Positions 54,345 through 63,411 are shown, counted from the stretch's first letter. The stretch is DNA of 64,000 nt from Streptomyces sp. RerS4 (GCF_023515955.1 NZ_CP097322.1:2999501-3063500), one strand, 5' to 3'. Notes: generated by a model from the letters alone, not told the origin. Translations and numbers: made by a program.

Positions 54345-56845
54345 TCAGAGCAGTCCGTCCCACATCTGCTCCAGCAGCACCGACCACCAGCTCTCCGGCG
54401 AGGCCAGCGCCGCGCTGTCGAGGCCGGCCAGATTCGCCTGGAAATCGACGGTCCACCGGCCCGCCTGTTCCGGCGTCAGATGCTGGCGCAACCGCCACAT
54501 GTGACCCAGCATCGCCAACGACCGCGCGAATTGCGGCAGGCTCGAATTGACGAACTGCGGCGGTACGGGAGCCCCGCCCGGACCGGCCTCCACCGGCACC
54601 GCCACTATGTGCGCGGTGCCGTACTGCACGCACAGCGCCTTGCCGAAGTCGCTGCCGACGACCAGGTACGAGCCCGCGTCGGACGCCGGCTGCACCTGCC
54701 GCTGCGCGGCGAGTTCGGCCAGCGTCGGCACCGGCTGACCCGGTACGGCCTGCGCCCAGAAGAACGGCCCGAAGTCGACCGGCAGACCGGCCCACATCAG
54801 GGTCTGCGCCACGACGTCCGGCACGCCCTGCCGGGACACCGCCCGCTGGTCGAAGCGGAACACGCCCTGGGGCCCGAACGCGCCCGCCAGTTCCTGCGCG
54901 ATGGCGTCCATCGGGATCGCGGGCTGGAGCGGAACCTGCGGCAGGGGCGCGCGCACCGGCGCGGGACGCGCCGGTCCGTCCGCCACCTGGTGCAGCTCAC
55001 CCTGATGGGTGAGCAGGTGGCGCATGCCCTGCTGACGGCCCGCGTGGTCGGTGCCGTACGGGGCCACGCTCGTGATCCGCACCTGCGGCCACGTCTCCCG
55101 GATCATCCGGGCGCAGTAGCCGCCGGGCAGCTCACAGGAGGCCAGCTCCGTGTGCAGCTCCAGCACCTGCTGCGGCGGCACGTTCATGGCCCGCAGCTCG
55201 TACAGGATCTGCCACTCGGGGTGCGGCGTACCGGGCGCCGAGCGGCGGATCAGCTGCTGCTCCGAACCGTCGGGGGCGCGGTAGCGCAGGACGGCCTGGT
55301 AGCCGGGGCCTACGGTGGGCACGCCGGAGGGCGCCGGCGGCTGCGCCGGACCACCGCGCGGCGGTACCGGCGCCGGACCCGGCGGGCCCGGAGGAGCGGG
55401 CGGCTGCCCCGCACCCGGACCGGCCAGCATGGTCGCGGCGTGCTGCGCCGGGCCACCCGGAGCGCCAGGCGGGCCAGGAGGCCCCACCACGGCGGGACCC
55501 GCCAACATCGTCGCGGCGTGATCCAGACCCCCACCCGCAGCACCGGGAGCGCCCGGAGGCGCGGGCGGCGCCGACGGAGCACCGGGCGGACCGGGAGGAG
55601 CAGGGGGCGCCCCCGCACCCGGGCCGGCCAGCATCGTCGCGGCGTGCTGCGCCGGGCCACCCGGAGCGCCAGGCGGGCCAGGAGGCCCCACCACGGCGGG
55701 ACCCGCCAACATCGTCGCCGCATGATCGAGACCCCCACCCGGAGCGCCAGGAGCACCCGGAGCCGCGGGCGCGGCCGGCGGAGCACCGGGCGGGCCCGGC
55801 GGAGCGGGCGGCGGCACCGTACCAGGGCCGGCCAGCATCGTCGCGGCGTACTGCGCGGAGCCGGCGGGTGCACCGGGAGCCCCGGCGCGGCGGGCGGCGC
55901 GGGCGGCGTCGGCACACCGGGCACACCCGACACACCGGCACCAGCACCAGCGCCGGCACCGGCACCGGCCGCACCGGCCCCCGCCGGCGTACCCGTCCCG
56001 ACGCCCGGTCCACCGGCCGGCCGCGACACCCGGGCCTTGCCCGTCGGCGCGTCGGCGATCTCCGCCGCCTCCGGCGAGGGCCCGAGCACCGGGTGCACGG
56101 CGGTCCTGGGCAGTCGGCTGCCGCCCTCCATCAGCGTGGTCTTCGCCTCGGACGCCACCCCGGACGGCGTCGAGGGCCGGTCCTCCAGGTCGGAGCCGGA
56201 CAGCGGCGGCGCGAACACGGTCGCGGGCAGCGGCACGGAGGCGTCGTCACCGCCGCCGGGGTTGACGTCCGTCCCGGCCCACGGCGTGGACCCGACGGGG
56301 ACCCCGTCGTTCGCCGTCGGCTCGTACGGCACCTCCGCCTCACGGCGCAACGGCACCGGATCGGACGCGGCCGGGCCGGCGGGAACCGAAGCGGCCGAAA
56401 CACCCGCGGGCTCCGGCGCCGAGGGCGCAGAAGGCACCGCCGGCGCGGAAGCCGCAGACCCCGCCCCGCCCGGGATGCCCGCCCGGTCCGCCGCCTCCTG
56501 GAGCCACTCCGGCGGGCTCAGCATGAACGACGTCTGCTCCGAGTCGATCCGCGGCGGCGGAACCGAAGCCTCCGAGGTCGCCGAGGCCACCCCGTACTCC
56601 TCCTCGTAGCGCCGGATCACCTCGCCCACGGGCAGACCGGGCCACAGCGTGACCTCACCGCTGTCCCGCGCGATGACCAGCCGCTGCCGGCCGCCCCCGG
56701 ACACGGGACCGGTCGGCCGGTCCTCCGCCCACACCACGAAACCGAGCCCGAACTCCCGTACGCGCACCTCCCGGTGCTGGTACGCGGGCACGTCCCCGTT
56801 GATCCATTCCTCGGCGCGCTCCTGCGCCTGCGCGAAAGTCACCAC
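54345..56845 (-). CDS. YrhB - XOO_2897-like deaminase - SUKH-4 protein, frameshifted
   Basis: A large multi-domain protein (about 833 aa if the frame is restored). Order: an N-terminal YrhB-type domain (FAQAQERAEEWINGDVP, REFGLGFVVWAEDRP), a long Pro/Ala/Gly linker with five copies of AATMLAGP, a nucleic-acid-deaminase-type domain with HPE (55212-55223) and ELHTELASCELPGGYC (Cys-x6-Cys), and a C-terminal SUKH-4 domain (GSYLVVGSDFGKALCVQYG, PQFVNSSLPQFARSL). The reading frame breaks near 55880: upstream codons continue into Arg-rich nonsense, while the correct linker lies in another frame. One extra C in the CCCC run at 55880-55883 would join them. Either a sequencing or real single-base deletion, or two separate genes. 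Start at GTG 56845. Confidence 0.75.
55437..55860. repeat. 204-bp period repeat inside the SUKH-4 gene
   Basis: The linker-coding DNA repeats with a 204-bp (68-codon) period; for example the GGCGTGCTGCGCCGGGCCAC block begins at 55437 and 55641. It encodes the alternating AATMLAGP-PGPPGAP segments. High repetitiveness makes the frameshift next to it plausible. Confidence 0.7.
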
Positions 56846-56852
56846 TGCGCGA

Positions 56853-57836
56853 TCAACCCTCCACCACGACCGGAACCGATCGCGCGAATCCGCCGTCCAC
56901 CATCAGACCGGCCACCGTCTCCAGCTCCGGCGGGTTGCCCGCCAAGCGCTCCAGGAAGGCATCGAAATCGGCACCGCACGGCAGCAACAGCCGCTCCACG
57001 CGCTCCTGCACCGACCAGCCGTCCCGGTCGCGCGCGTCGTCGTACGGGGAGAACCACACGGAACCGACCCCCTCCCCCCTGACCTTCACCGCGAGCAACC
57101 CGCCCTGGACGAAGGCCACGCACAGGTAGTCCTTCGTCAGGTGGTCCCGCAGACACTTGTTGACGTAGACGAGGTCGTTGACCGCCGCCTCCTCACGCAC
57201 CGTGAAGAACGGCTGGTCCACGAGCAGGCCCAGTTCGACGAGGAGTCCCGTGCCGACCGGCGCGCAGCCGCCGGCCGCCTTCAGGAACGCGCGGTAGGCC
57301 TCGGGCAGTCGGTAGCCGAGGTCCTCCTCGACGCCCTGGAGCTGCTGCTCAGAGACGGACACCACCGTCTTCGGCAGCCCCAGGTGCACCGGGCGCACCT
57401 CCTGCAACGGCCGCGTCCCGCGCTTGTCGTGGTCCACCGGGGCCGTCGCGAGGCCGGCGTGGTGGCGCAGCAGGGCCTTCACCTCGACGGGGACCAGCTC
57501 CATCCGGCGCGTTCCGGCCACGTGGTGCCAGGTCCAGCCGTGCGGGGTGGCCACCGGTCCGACGGTGTCCCACAGCGCGTGGCCGGAGCCGCGCATCGCC
57601 GCGTTCGCGGACACGCAGTCCGTCAGGCGCAACTCGTCGACGCCGAAGCCCTCCGGCGGCTCCGCGATCTCCACGGCCGCGCGCGCGTAGCGCGAGAAGT
57701 CGGGATGGCCGTTCGCGTCCATCCGTACGCCGTGGGGATGCCGAGCGGCCCGGACCGGGTCCGGGAAGTGCACGACCTGCCCCGAGTAAGCGGCGTTGGG
57801 TGGCGCGGCCTGCTGCCCGAGCCGACCTGTCGTCAT
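56853..57836 (-). CDS. WHH-type HNH nuclease domain fused to SMI1/KNR4 (SUKH) domain
   Basis: A 327-aa protein combining a toxin-type nuclease and an immunity-type domain. Residues about 35-132 match the WHH subfamily of HNH/endonuclease VII: HPDFSRYARAAVEI, then TPHGWTWHHVAGTRRMELVP with W103-H104-H105, and the second His cluster LLRHHAGLA. From about residue 160 comes an SMI1/KNR4 domain: VSVSEQQLQGVEEDLGYRLP, EAYRAFLKAAGG, then LVYVNKCLRD. One conserved Gly of the usual HxGG loop is Leu here, so activity may be reduced. Fusion to the immunity domain suggests an inhibited or domesticated enzyme. It ends 8 bp before the SUKH-4 gene, so the two form an operon. ATG 57836 follows GGGGG at 10 nt. 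Confidence 0.8.
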   Translation of the reverse strand: MTTGRLGQQAAPPNAAYSGQVVHFPDPVRAARHPHGVRMDANGHPDFSRYARAAVEIAEPPEGFGVDELRLTDCVSANAAMRGSGHALWDTVGPVATPHGWTWHHVAGTRRMELVPVEVKALLRHHAGLATAPVDHDKRGTRPLQEVRPVHLGLPKTVVSVSEQQLQGVEEDLGYRLPEAYRAFLKAAGGCAPVGTGLLVELGLLVDQPFFTVREEAAVNDLVYVNKCLRDHLTKDYLCVAFVQGGLLAVKVRGEGVGSVWFSPYDDARDRDGWSVQERVERLLLPCGADFDAFLERLAGNPPELETVAGLMVDGGFARSVPVVVEG

Positions 57837-57863
57837 GGCGGTAGCCCCCTGCTGGATCTGGCT

Positions 57864-57893
57864 GGTTCACCACAGCCTGGTTCACCACAGCCT
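57864..57893. repeat. 15-bp direct repeat in the divergent promoter region
   Basis: GGTTCACCACAGCCT occurs twice in tandem (57864-57878, 57879-57893), 28 bp upstream of the WHH-SUKH start and in the gap before the deaminase gene. Tandem 15-bp sites upstream of divergent toxin-type genes are typical of regulator binding sites, but the regulator is unknown. Confidence 0.55.
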
Positions 57894-58080
57894 ATGTGCT
57901 CCGGCAAGAGGCTCACCCGCCCCCGAGGGCGGTACACGCGGACAGGGCGGGAACATCCGAATTGATACGAATCTTCGACCCCGCTTCCACACGACAGGCG
58001 ACATTTGACAGGCTGTGCCGAAGCACGGGGGCGTGCGCGAGACCGGAGACCACCGCCGCCACGGGAGGGAAGAGACGAGC

Positions 58081-58686
58081 ATGTACACGGCGACACCACA
58101 CACGGTGACCCCGAACACGGTGATACCGGACACCACGGCAGGCCGCGCCGACCACGCGGACGCCGTCACCGGAACCTTCACCGAACCCATCACCGCCGAG
58201 CACACCGCCGGCGACCCCCGCCTGCGCTGGAGCAGCACGGGCGACCCGCACACACCGCCCGTCCTGCGCTTCCGCCGCGACGGCATCCTGCCCACCGTCG
58301 CCGCGGCCCTCTCCGTACGCGGCGAGACCCTCACCGGCACGGCGGGCAAGGCCGACCAGCCGCCCGTCCTGCACCCACTGGTCCAGGACTTCCTCGACAC
58401 CCTCAGCAGCGGCCGGCGGGAACGCTTCACCGGCCGGTGCCCCGAGGCCATCCTGCTCTCCCGCCACCTCACCGCCGTCGAGGGCGCCCGCAGCAAGCGC
58501 GCCTCCCGCAAGCCCCTGACGGCGAGCGAGGCCCGCCGCTCCCTGAAGCACTCCCGCATCACCGCCCGCCGCATCCGCGAGGACGGCGACCCCCTCCACG
58601 GCAGCTACGCGCCCCCCTGCCGTTCCTGTGACGCGCTCCTCACCCACTTCGGCGTTCGCCCCGTCGACCTCACCCACCCCGAGTAG
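58081..58686 (+). CDS. YwqJ-type nucleic acid deaminase
   Basis: A 201-aa protein of the deaminase superfamily. The zinc-site motifs are CPE (C120-P121-E122, in FTGRCPEAILLSRHL) with Cys replacing His as usual for YwqJ proteins, and PPCRSCDALL (C180, C183). The N-terminal 60 residues are a Thr/Pro-rich, less conserved part. No secretion signal or trafficking domain. In polymorphic toxins such domains deaminate nucleic acids; here the free-standing gene is followed 5 bp later by SUKH-3, its likely antidote. ATG 58081 follows GGAGGG at 11 nt. Confidence 0.82.
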   Translation: MYTATPHTVTPNTVIPDTTAGRADHADAVTGTFTEPITAEHTAGDPRLRWSSTGDPHTPPVLRFRRDGILPTVAAALSVRGETLTGTAGKADQPPVLHPLVQDFLDTLSSGRRERFTGRCPEAILLSRHLTAVEGARSKRASRKPLTASEARRSLKHSRITARRIREDGDPLHGSYAPPCRSCDALLTHFGVRPVDLTHPE

Positions 58687-58691
58687 CCACC

Positions 58692-59204
58692 ATGACCGCC
58701 TCCTCCGCCTCCTACGACCGCTCCTCGGCCACCCGCTTCGCCGGCCCGATCGACTCCGCGCTGCGCACCGCGGGCTGGGAACCCGGCCGCTGGGACATCA
58801 AGCAGGCCGAGTACTGGGCCGACGCCCTGCGCGACCACACCACACCCGCCGGGCACCGGCACACCGTCTTCCCCGCGGCCGTCGAGGCCTGGGCGGAGTT
58901 CGGCGGGCTCACGGTCACGGCGCCCGGACCGGGCCGGCAGATAGCCCCGGCCCGGGTCCGTATCGATCCGCTGACGGGGCTGCACCTGGCCCGCACCTTC
59001 GCCGACCTCGGCCGCGCCCTGTCGACGCAGCTGTGCCCGCTCGGCGCGGACACCGACGGCGGCTCGCACCTCGCCATCGACCGCGAGGGCCGCGTCTACG
59101 GCATCGACCACACCGGCGACTGGTACCTCGGCGCGAGCCTCGACGACGCCCTCACCCTCCTGCTGACCGGCCTCCAGCCGGCCCGCCTCACCACGGAGCC
59201 CTGA
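58692..59204 (+). CDS. SUKH-3 family immunity-type protein
   Basis: A 170-aa protein with SUKH-3 features: DSALRTAGWEPGRWD start, AWAEFGGLTV, and the C-terminal SHLAIDREGRVYGIDHTGDW followed by YLGASLDDALTLLLTG. SUKH domains neutralise toxin nucleases and deaminases by direct binding; this one is coupled to the YwqJ-type deaminase with a 5-bp gap. Cytosolic. Confidence 0.85.
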   Translation: MTASSASYDRSSATRFAGPIDSALRTAGWEPGRWDIKQAEYWADALRDHTTPAGHRHTVFPAAVEAWAEFGGLTVTAPGPGRQIAPARVRIDPLTGLHLARTFADLGRALSTQLCPLGADTDGGSHLAIDREGRVYGIDHTGDWYLGASLDDALTLLLTGLQPARLTTEP

Positions 59205-59207
59205 CGC

Positions 59208-60497
59208 TCACCGGGCCGGCAGCACCGCCGACACCTTGAACCCGCCCGCGTCCGTGGGCCCGGACACGAACACCCCGCCGAGCCCGAGGACGCGTTCGCG
59301 CATCCCCACGAGCCCGTTCCCGCCGCTCGGCAGCTCGGGCCGGACCACGTCCGCGCCCGTGGGCCCGTTCTCCACCTGCGTGGCGACCTCCCCGTCGCGA
59401 TGCGCGAGCCGCACGACGACCCGTGCGCCGGGAGCGTGCTTGTGACAGTTCGTGAGCGCCTCCTGCACCACCCGGTACGCCGTCTGCTCCACTTCGGCGG
59501 GGTACGCGCACCGGTCGCCCCGCACCACCATCTCGACGCTCATCCCGGCCACCCGGGACTGCTCCACCAGCGCCTCCAGCTCGTCCAGCGAGGGCCCGTC
59601 CTCCCCCACCGCCGGCGCCGCCGCGACGACGGTCGCCGCGGGCAGCGGCCGGACCTGCGGCCGCGCCCGTGACTGCGCCTGTGCCTGCGCGGATCCCGAC
59701 CGCAGCACGCCGAGCATCTCGCGCAGCTCCGTCAACGCCTGGCGTCCCATGTCACCCACCAGCGCCGCGTTGCGCGCCGCCTTGGCGGGGTCCTTGACCG
59801 CCACCGCCTGCAACGCCGCCGCGTGCACCACCATCAGCGACACCCGGTGCGCCACCACGTCGTGCATCTCGCGGGCGATCCGCGTCCGCTCCTCCGTACG
59901 GGCCCACTCGGCGCGTTCCTCGGCCCGGTCCGCGAGCAGCGACAACTCCCGCTCCAGCGAATCGGCCCGCTCCTGGAGGCTCTCCATCAGCCGCCGCCGC
60001 GCGCCCACGTACAGCCCGAGGAGGACGGGCGGCACGGTCAGCGCCACCGCCATGAACCCGGACAGCACCAGCACGAGCGTGCCGTCGGCCTCGACATCGC
60101 CCCGGGTGCGCAGGTAGGTCACCACGAAGGTGGCCGCCAGCGACATCGAGCCGAGGATGGCCAGCACCCGGCGGGGCACCTCGCAGGCGGCCAGGGTGTA
60201 GAGCCCGACCACGCCGAGCACGAAGCCCATCATGGCCGGGGCGACACCGATCCCGACGAGCACCACCGCGACGGGCCACCGCCGGCGCAGCACCAGGGTG
60301 GCCCCCACCACCAGCCCGAACAGCACCGCGACGGCCACCGGCAGGCCCGCCTCGCGGGCGAAGGGCACCCCCTCCGCCGCGCACTCGGCGGCGGACAGCG
60401 CCCCGAGTCCCACGTCCAGGGCGGCCGCCCGCCGCCGCTCCCACCACCAGGGCCCGTCCCGCCCGGCTCCGTCCCGCTCTTCCCCCGTACTGGTCAT
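59208..60497 (-). CDS. NarL-type sensor histidine kinase, unpaired
   Basis: A 429-aa histidine kinase. Four to five TM helices (about residues 25-165) lack an obvious extracytoplasmic sensing loop; a coiled coil leads to the HisKA_3 phospho-acceptor (ARTEERTRIAREMHDVVAH, H212) and a HATPase domain (VVQEALTNCHKHAPGARV, GGNGLVGMRERVLGLGG). The usual NarL/LuxR response regulator should be adjacent, but the neighbours are SUKH-3 and tRNA-Gln, so its partner is elsewhere. ATG 60497 follows GGAC. Stop lies 3 bp after the convergent SUKH-3 stop. Confidence 0.88.
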   Translation of the reverse strand: MTSTGEERDGAGRDGPWWWERRRAAALDVGLGALSAAECAAEGVPFAREAGLPVAVAVLFGLVVGATLVLRRRWPVAVVLVGIGVAPAMMGFVLGVVGLYTLAACEVPRRVLAILGSMSLAATFVVTYLRTRGDVEADGTLVLVLSGFMAVALTVPPVLLGLYVGARRRLMESLQERADSLERELSLLADRAEERAEWARTEERTRIAREMHDVVAHRVSLMVVHAAALQAVAVKDPAKAARNAALVGDMGRQALTELREMLGVLRSGSAQAQAQSRARPQVRPLPAATVVAAAPAVGEDGPSLDELEALVEQSRVAGMSVEMVVRGDRCAYPAEVEQTAYRVVQEALTNCHKHAPGARVVVRLAHRDGEVATQVENGPTGADVVRPELPSGGNGLVGMRERVLGLGGVFVSGPTDAGGFKVSAVLPAR

Positions 60498-60623
60498 GCC
60501 GTCCAGCGTACGGACGAGGTCCGCCGAAGCGCTGCCGGATACCGTCGCATCGAAGGCGGGTGGTGCGGCATAGTAGGGGCTGCACCGCATCCGATCAACG
60601 AATCGGACGCGGCGGACGAACCA

Positions 60624-60694
60624 TCCCGGATCGTCTAAGGGCAGGACAAATGGTTTTGGTCCATTGAATGAGGGTTCGAATCCTTCTCCGGGAG
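60624..60694 (+). tRNA. tRNA-Gln (anticodon UUG)
   Basis: A 71-nt cloverleaf: acceptor TCCCGGA/TCCGGGA, D arm GTCT-AAGGGC-AGGAC, anticodon arm AATGG-TTTTGGT-CCATT with anticodon TTG, T arm GAGGG-TTCGAAT-CCTTC. CCA is not encoded. Followed by a terminator. Confidence 0.95.
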
Positions 60695-60745
60695 CTCGCC
60701 CCACACGGCCGCCGCCACGGCCGTACATACGGCCGTTCGGTCTTC

Positions 60746-60772
60746 GGGTCCCGACCACCATGGTCGGGACCC
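60746..60772 (+). terminator. tRNA-Gln terminator
   Basis: A perfect 12-bp stem GGGTCCCGACCA (60746-60757) with TGGTCGGGACCC (60761-60772) and a 3-nt loop. Confidence 0.85.
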
Positions 60773-60842
60773 GCGTTCGTGGAGGGGTAGGCGGCCCCCG
60801 CTATCCTTCACGGGTCCACCCCCGAAGCCGAAGGGCACACCC

Positions 60843-62291
60843 GTGAGCGCAACCCGCCCGGCAGCCGTCGTCGTACTCGCAGCGGGTGAGGGCACCCGCA
60901 TGAAGTCGGCCACTCCCAAGGTCCTGCACGAGATCTGCGGGCGCTCGCTCGTCGGTCACGTGGTCGCCGCCTCCCGCGAGCTGGACCCCACGCACCTGGT
61001 GGTCGTCGTCGGCCACGCCCGTGAGCAGGTCACCGCGCACCTGGCCGGGATCGACGCCGACGTCCGCACCGCCGTGCAGTACGAGCAGAACGGCACCGGG
61101 CACGCCGTCCGCATGGCCCTCGAAGAGCTCGGCGGCACGGTCGCCGGCACGGTGGTCGTCGTCTGCGGCGACACCCCGCTGCTGACCGGCGAGACCCTCG
61201 CCCGGCTCACCGCGACCCACGAGGCCGACGGCAACGCCGTCACCGTGCTGACCGCCGAGGTCCCCGACTCCACCGGCTACGGGCGGATCGTGCGCGACGC
61301 GGCCACCGGCGCGGTCACCGCCATCGTCGAGCACAAGGACGCCACCGACGCCCAGCGGGCCATCCGGGAGATCAACTCCGGGGTGTTCGCCTTCGACGGC
61401 GCCCTGCTCACCGAGGCCCTCGGCAAGGTCCGCACCGACAACAGCCAGGGCGAGGAGTACCTCACCGACGTCCTCGGCATCCTGCGCGAGGCCGGCCACC
61501 GCGTCGGCGCGGCCGTCGGCCCGGACCACCGCGAGATCCTCGGCATCAACAACCGCGTGCAGCTCGCCGAGGCGCGCGCCCTGCTGAACGCGCGCCTGCT
61601 GGAGCGGGCCATGCTCGCGGGCGTGACCGTCGTGGACCCGGCCGGCACCTTCGTGGACGTGACGGTCACCTTCGGTCAGGACGCCCTGATCCACCCGGGC
61701 ACCCAGCTGATCGGCGACACCCACATCGGCGAGGGGGCCGAGGTCGGCCCGAACACCCGCCTGAAGGACACCCGCGTCGGCGCGCGCGCCCGCGTGGACA
61801 ACACCGTGGCCGACGGCGCCGTGATCGGCGAGTCGGCGTCCGTGGGCCCGTTCGCGTACCTGCGGCCCGGCACCAACCTGGGGCTGAAGGCGAAGGCCGG
61901 CACGTACGTCGAGATGAAGAACGCGACGATCGGCGAGGGCACCAAGGTCCCCCACCTGTCGTACGTCGGCGACGCGACGATCGGCGAGTACACGAACATC
62001 GGCGCGGCCAGCGTGTTCGTGAACTACGACGGCGAGCACAAGCACCACACCACCGTCGGCTCACACTGCAAGACGGGTTCGGACAACATGTTTGTGGCTC
62101 CCGTCACCATCGGGGACGGCGCCTACACGGCCGCCGGCTCGGTGATCACCAAGGACGTGCCGCCCGGCGCCCTGGCCGTGGCCCGTGGCCAGCAGCGGAA
62201 TATCGAGGGTTGGGTGGCCCGCAAGCGCCCCGGCAGCGCCGCCGCGACGGCCGCCCAGTCGTCCGCGGAAGAGGACTCCGGCCGCCGTTGA
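60843..62291 (+). CDS. glmU: Bifunctional UDP-GlcNAc pyrophosphorylase / glucosamine-1-P N-acetyltransferase
   Basis: A 482-aa enzyme giving UDP-GlcNAc, the precursor for peptidoglycan. The N-terminal uridyltransferase has VVVLAAGEGTRMKSATPKVL and GTGHAVRMALEEL; the C-terminal half is a left-handed beta-helix of hexapeptide repeats (IGESASVGPFAYLRPG, IGEYTNIGAASVFVNYDGE) with the acetyltransferase region. GTG 60843 follows AAGGG. Confidence 0.96.
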   Translation: MSATRPAAVVVLAAGEGTRMKSATPKVLHEICGRSLVGHVVAASRELDPTHLVVVVGHAREQVTAHLAGIDADVRTAVQYEQNGTGHAVRMALEELGGTVAGTVVVVCGDTPLLTGETLARLTATHEADGNAVTVLTAEVPDSTGYGRIVRDAATGAVTAIVEHKDATDAQRAIREINSGVFAFDGALLTEALGKVRTDNSQGEEYLTDVLGILREAGHRVGAAVGPDHREILGINNRVQLAEARALLNARLLERAMLAGVTVVDPAGTFVDVTVTFGQDALIHPGTQLIGDTHIGEGAEVGPNTRLKDTRVGARARVDNTVADGAVIGESASVGPFAYLRPGTNLGLKAKAGTYVEMKNATIGEGTKVPHLSYVGDATIGEYTNIGAASVFVNYDGEHKHHTTVGSHCKTGSDNMFVAPVTIGDGAYTAAGSVITKDVPPGALAVARGQQRNIEGWVARKRPGSAAATAAQSSAEEDSGRR

Positions 62292-62424
62292 GGTGAACTG
62301 ACCGGAAACAGGTACGCCCGGGACGGCGTACCGTGATACGTGCACGCAATTCGGCTGGCTCACCGTGTGCGGGACGGACGCACATGGGGGCGAGCAGCTT
62401 CAACACGTCTGAGGAGACAGTGCT

Positions 62425-63402
62425 GTGACCGGGATCAAGACGACCGGCGAGAAGAAGCTGATGCTCTTCTCCGGCCGCGCCCACCCCGAGCTGGCCGAGG
62501 AGGTCGCACACCAGCTGGGAGTCGGCCTCGTGCCGACCAAGGCTTTCGACTTCGCGAACGGTGAGATCTACGTCCGCTTCCAGGAGTCGGCTCGCGGCGC
62601 GGACTGCTTCCTGATCCAGAGCCACACGGCTCCGATCAACAAGTGGATCATGGAGCAGCTGATCATGATCGACGCGCTGAAGCGCGCGTCGGCACGCTCC
62701 ATCACCGTGATCATCCCGTCCTACGGCTACGCCCGTCAGGACAAGAAGCACAAGGGCCGCGAGCCGATCTCGGCCCGCCTGGTCGCGGACCTGCTGAAGA
62801 CCTCGGGTGCGGACCGCATCCTCACGGTCGACCTGCACACCGACCAGATCCAGGGCTTCTTCGACGGCCCGGTGGACCACCTCTCGGCCCTGCCGGTCCT
62901 CGCGGACTACGTGGGCGCCAAGGTCGACCGCACCAAGCTGACGATCGTCTCCCCGGACGCCGGCCGCGTACGCGTCGCCGACCGCTGGTGCGACCGGCTG
63001 GACGCGCCGCTGGCCATCGTCCACAAGCGCCGCGACAAGGACGTCGCCAACCAGGTGACCGTCCACGAGGTCGTCGGTGAGGTCCGCGGCCGCGTCTGCG
63101 TCCTGGTCGACGACATGATCGACACCGGTGGCACCATCTGCGCCGCCGCCGACGCGCTCTTCGCGCACGGCGCCGAGGACGTCATCGTGACGGCCACGCA
63201 CGGCATCCTGTCGGGCCCGGCCGCCGACCGCCTGAAGAACTCCAAGGTCAGCGAGTTCATCTTCACGAACACCCTCCCGGACCCCTCCGACCTGGAGCTC
63301 GACAAGATCACGGTCCTGTCGATCGCGCCCATGGTCGCGCGTGCGGTGCGCGAGGTCTTCGAGGACGGTTCGGTCACGAGCCTCTTCGAGGAGCAGGGCT
63401 AG
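62425..63402 (+). CDS. prs: Ribose-phosphate pyrophosphokinase
   Basis: Makes PRPP from ribose 5-phosphate and ATP for nucleotide, His and Trp synthesis. The 325-aa protein has SYGYARQDKKHKGREPIS, LTVDLHTDQIQGFF, the flexible catalytic loop VHKRRDKDVANQ and the PRPP motif LVDDMIDTGGTI. GTG 62425 has GAGGAG 8 nt upstream. Often cotranscribed with glmU in actinobacteria; the gap here is 133 bp. Confidence 0.97.
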   Translation: MTGIKTTGEKKLMLFSGRAHPELAEEVAHQLGVGLVPTKAFDFANGEIYVRFQESARGADCFLIQSHTAPINKWIMEQLIMIDALKRASARSITVIIPSYGYARQDKKHKGREPISARLVADLLKTSGADRILTVDLHTDQIQGFFDGPVDHLSALPVLADYVGAKVDRTKLTIVSPDAGRVRVADRWCDRLDAPLAIVHKRRDKDVANQVTVHEVVGEVRGRVCVLVDDMIDTGGTICAAADALFAHGAEDVIVTATHGILSGPAADRLKNSKVSEFIFTNTLPDPSDLELDKITVLSIAPMVARAVREVFEDGSVTSLFEEQG

Positions 63403-63411
63403 ATCCTTTTG

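Noticed and set aside
55310-55838. Reading the two overlapping frames as two separate genes
   Set aside because: The upstream frame degenerates into Arg-rich sequence and the downstream frame has no ribosome-binding site before its first Met; a single-base shift explains both better, though this is not proven.
57466-57520. CRISPR or phage remnants anywhere in the window
   Set aside because: The repeats present are tandem without unique spacers, and no integrase, transposase, cas or phage structural genes are visible.
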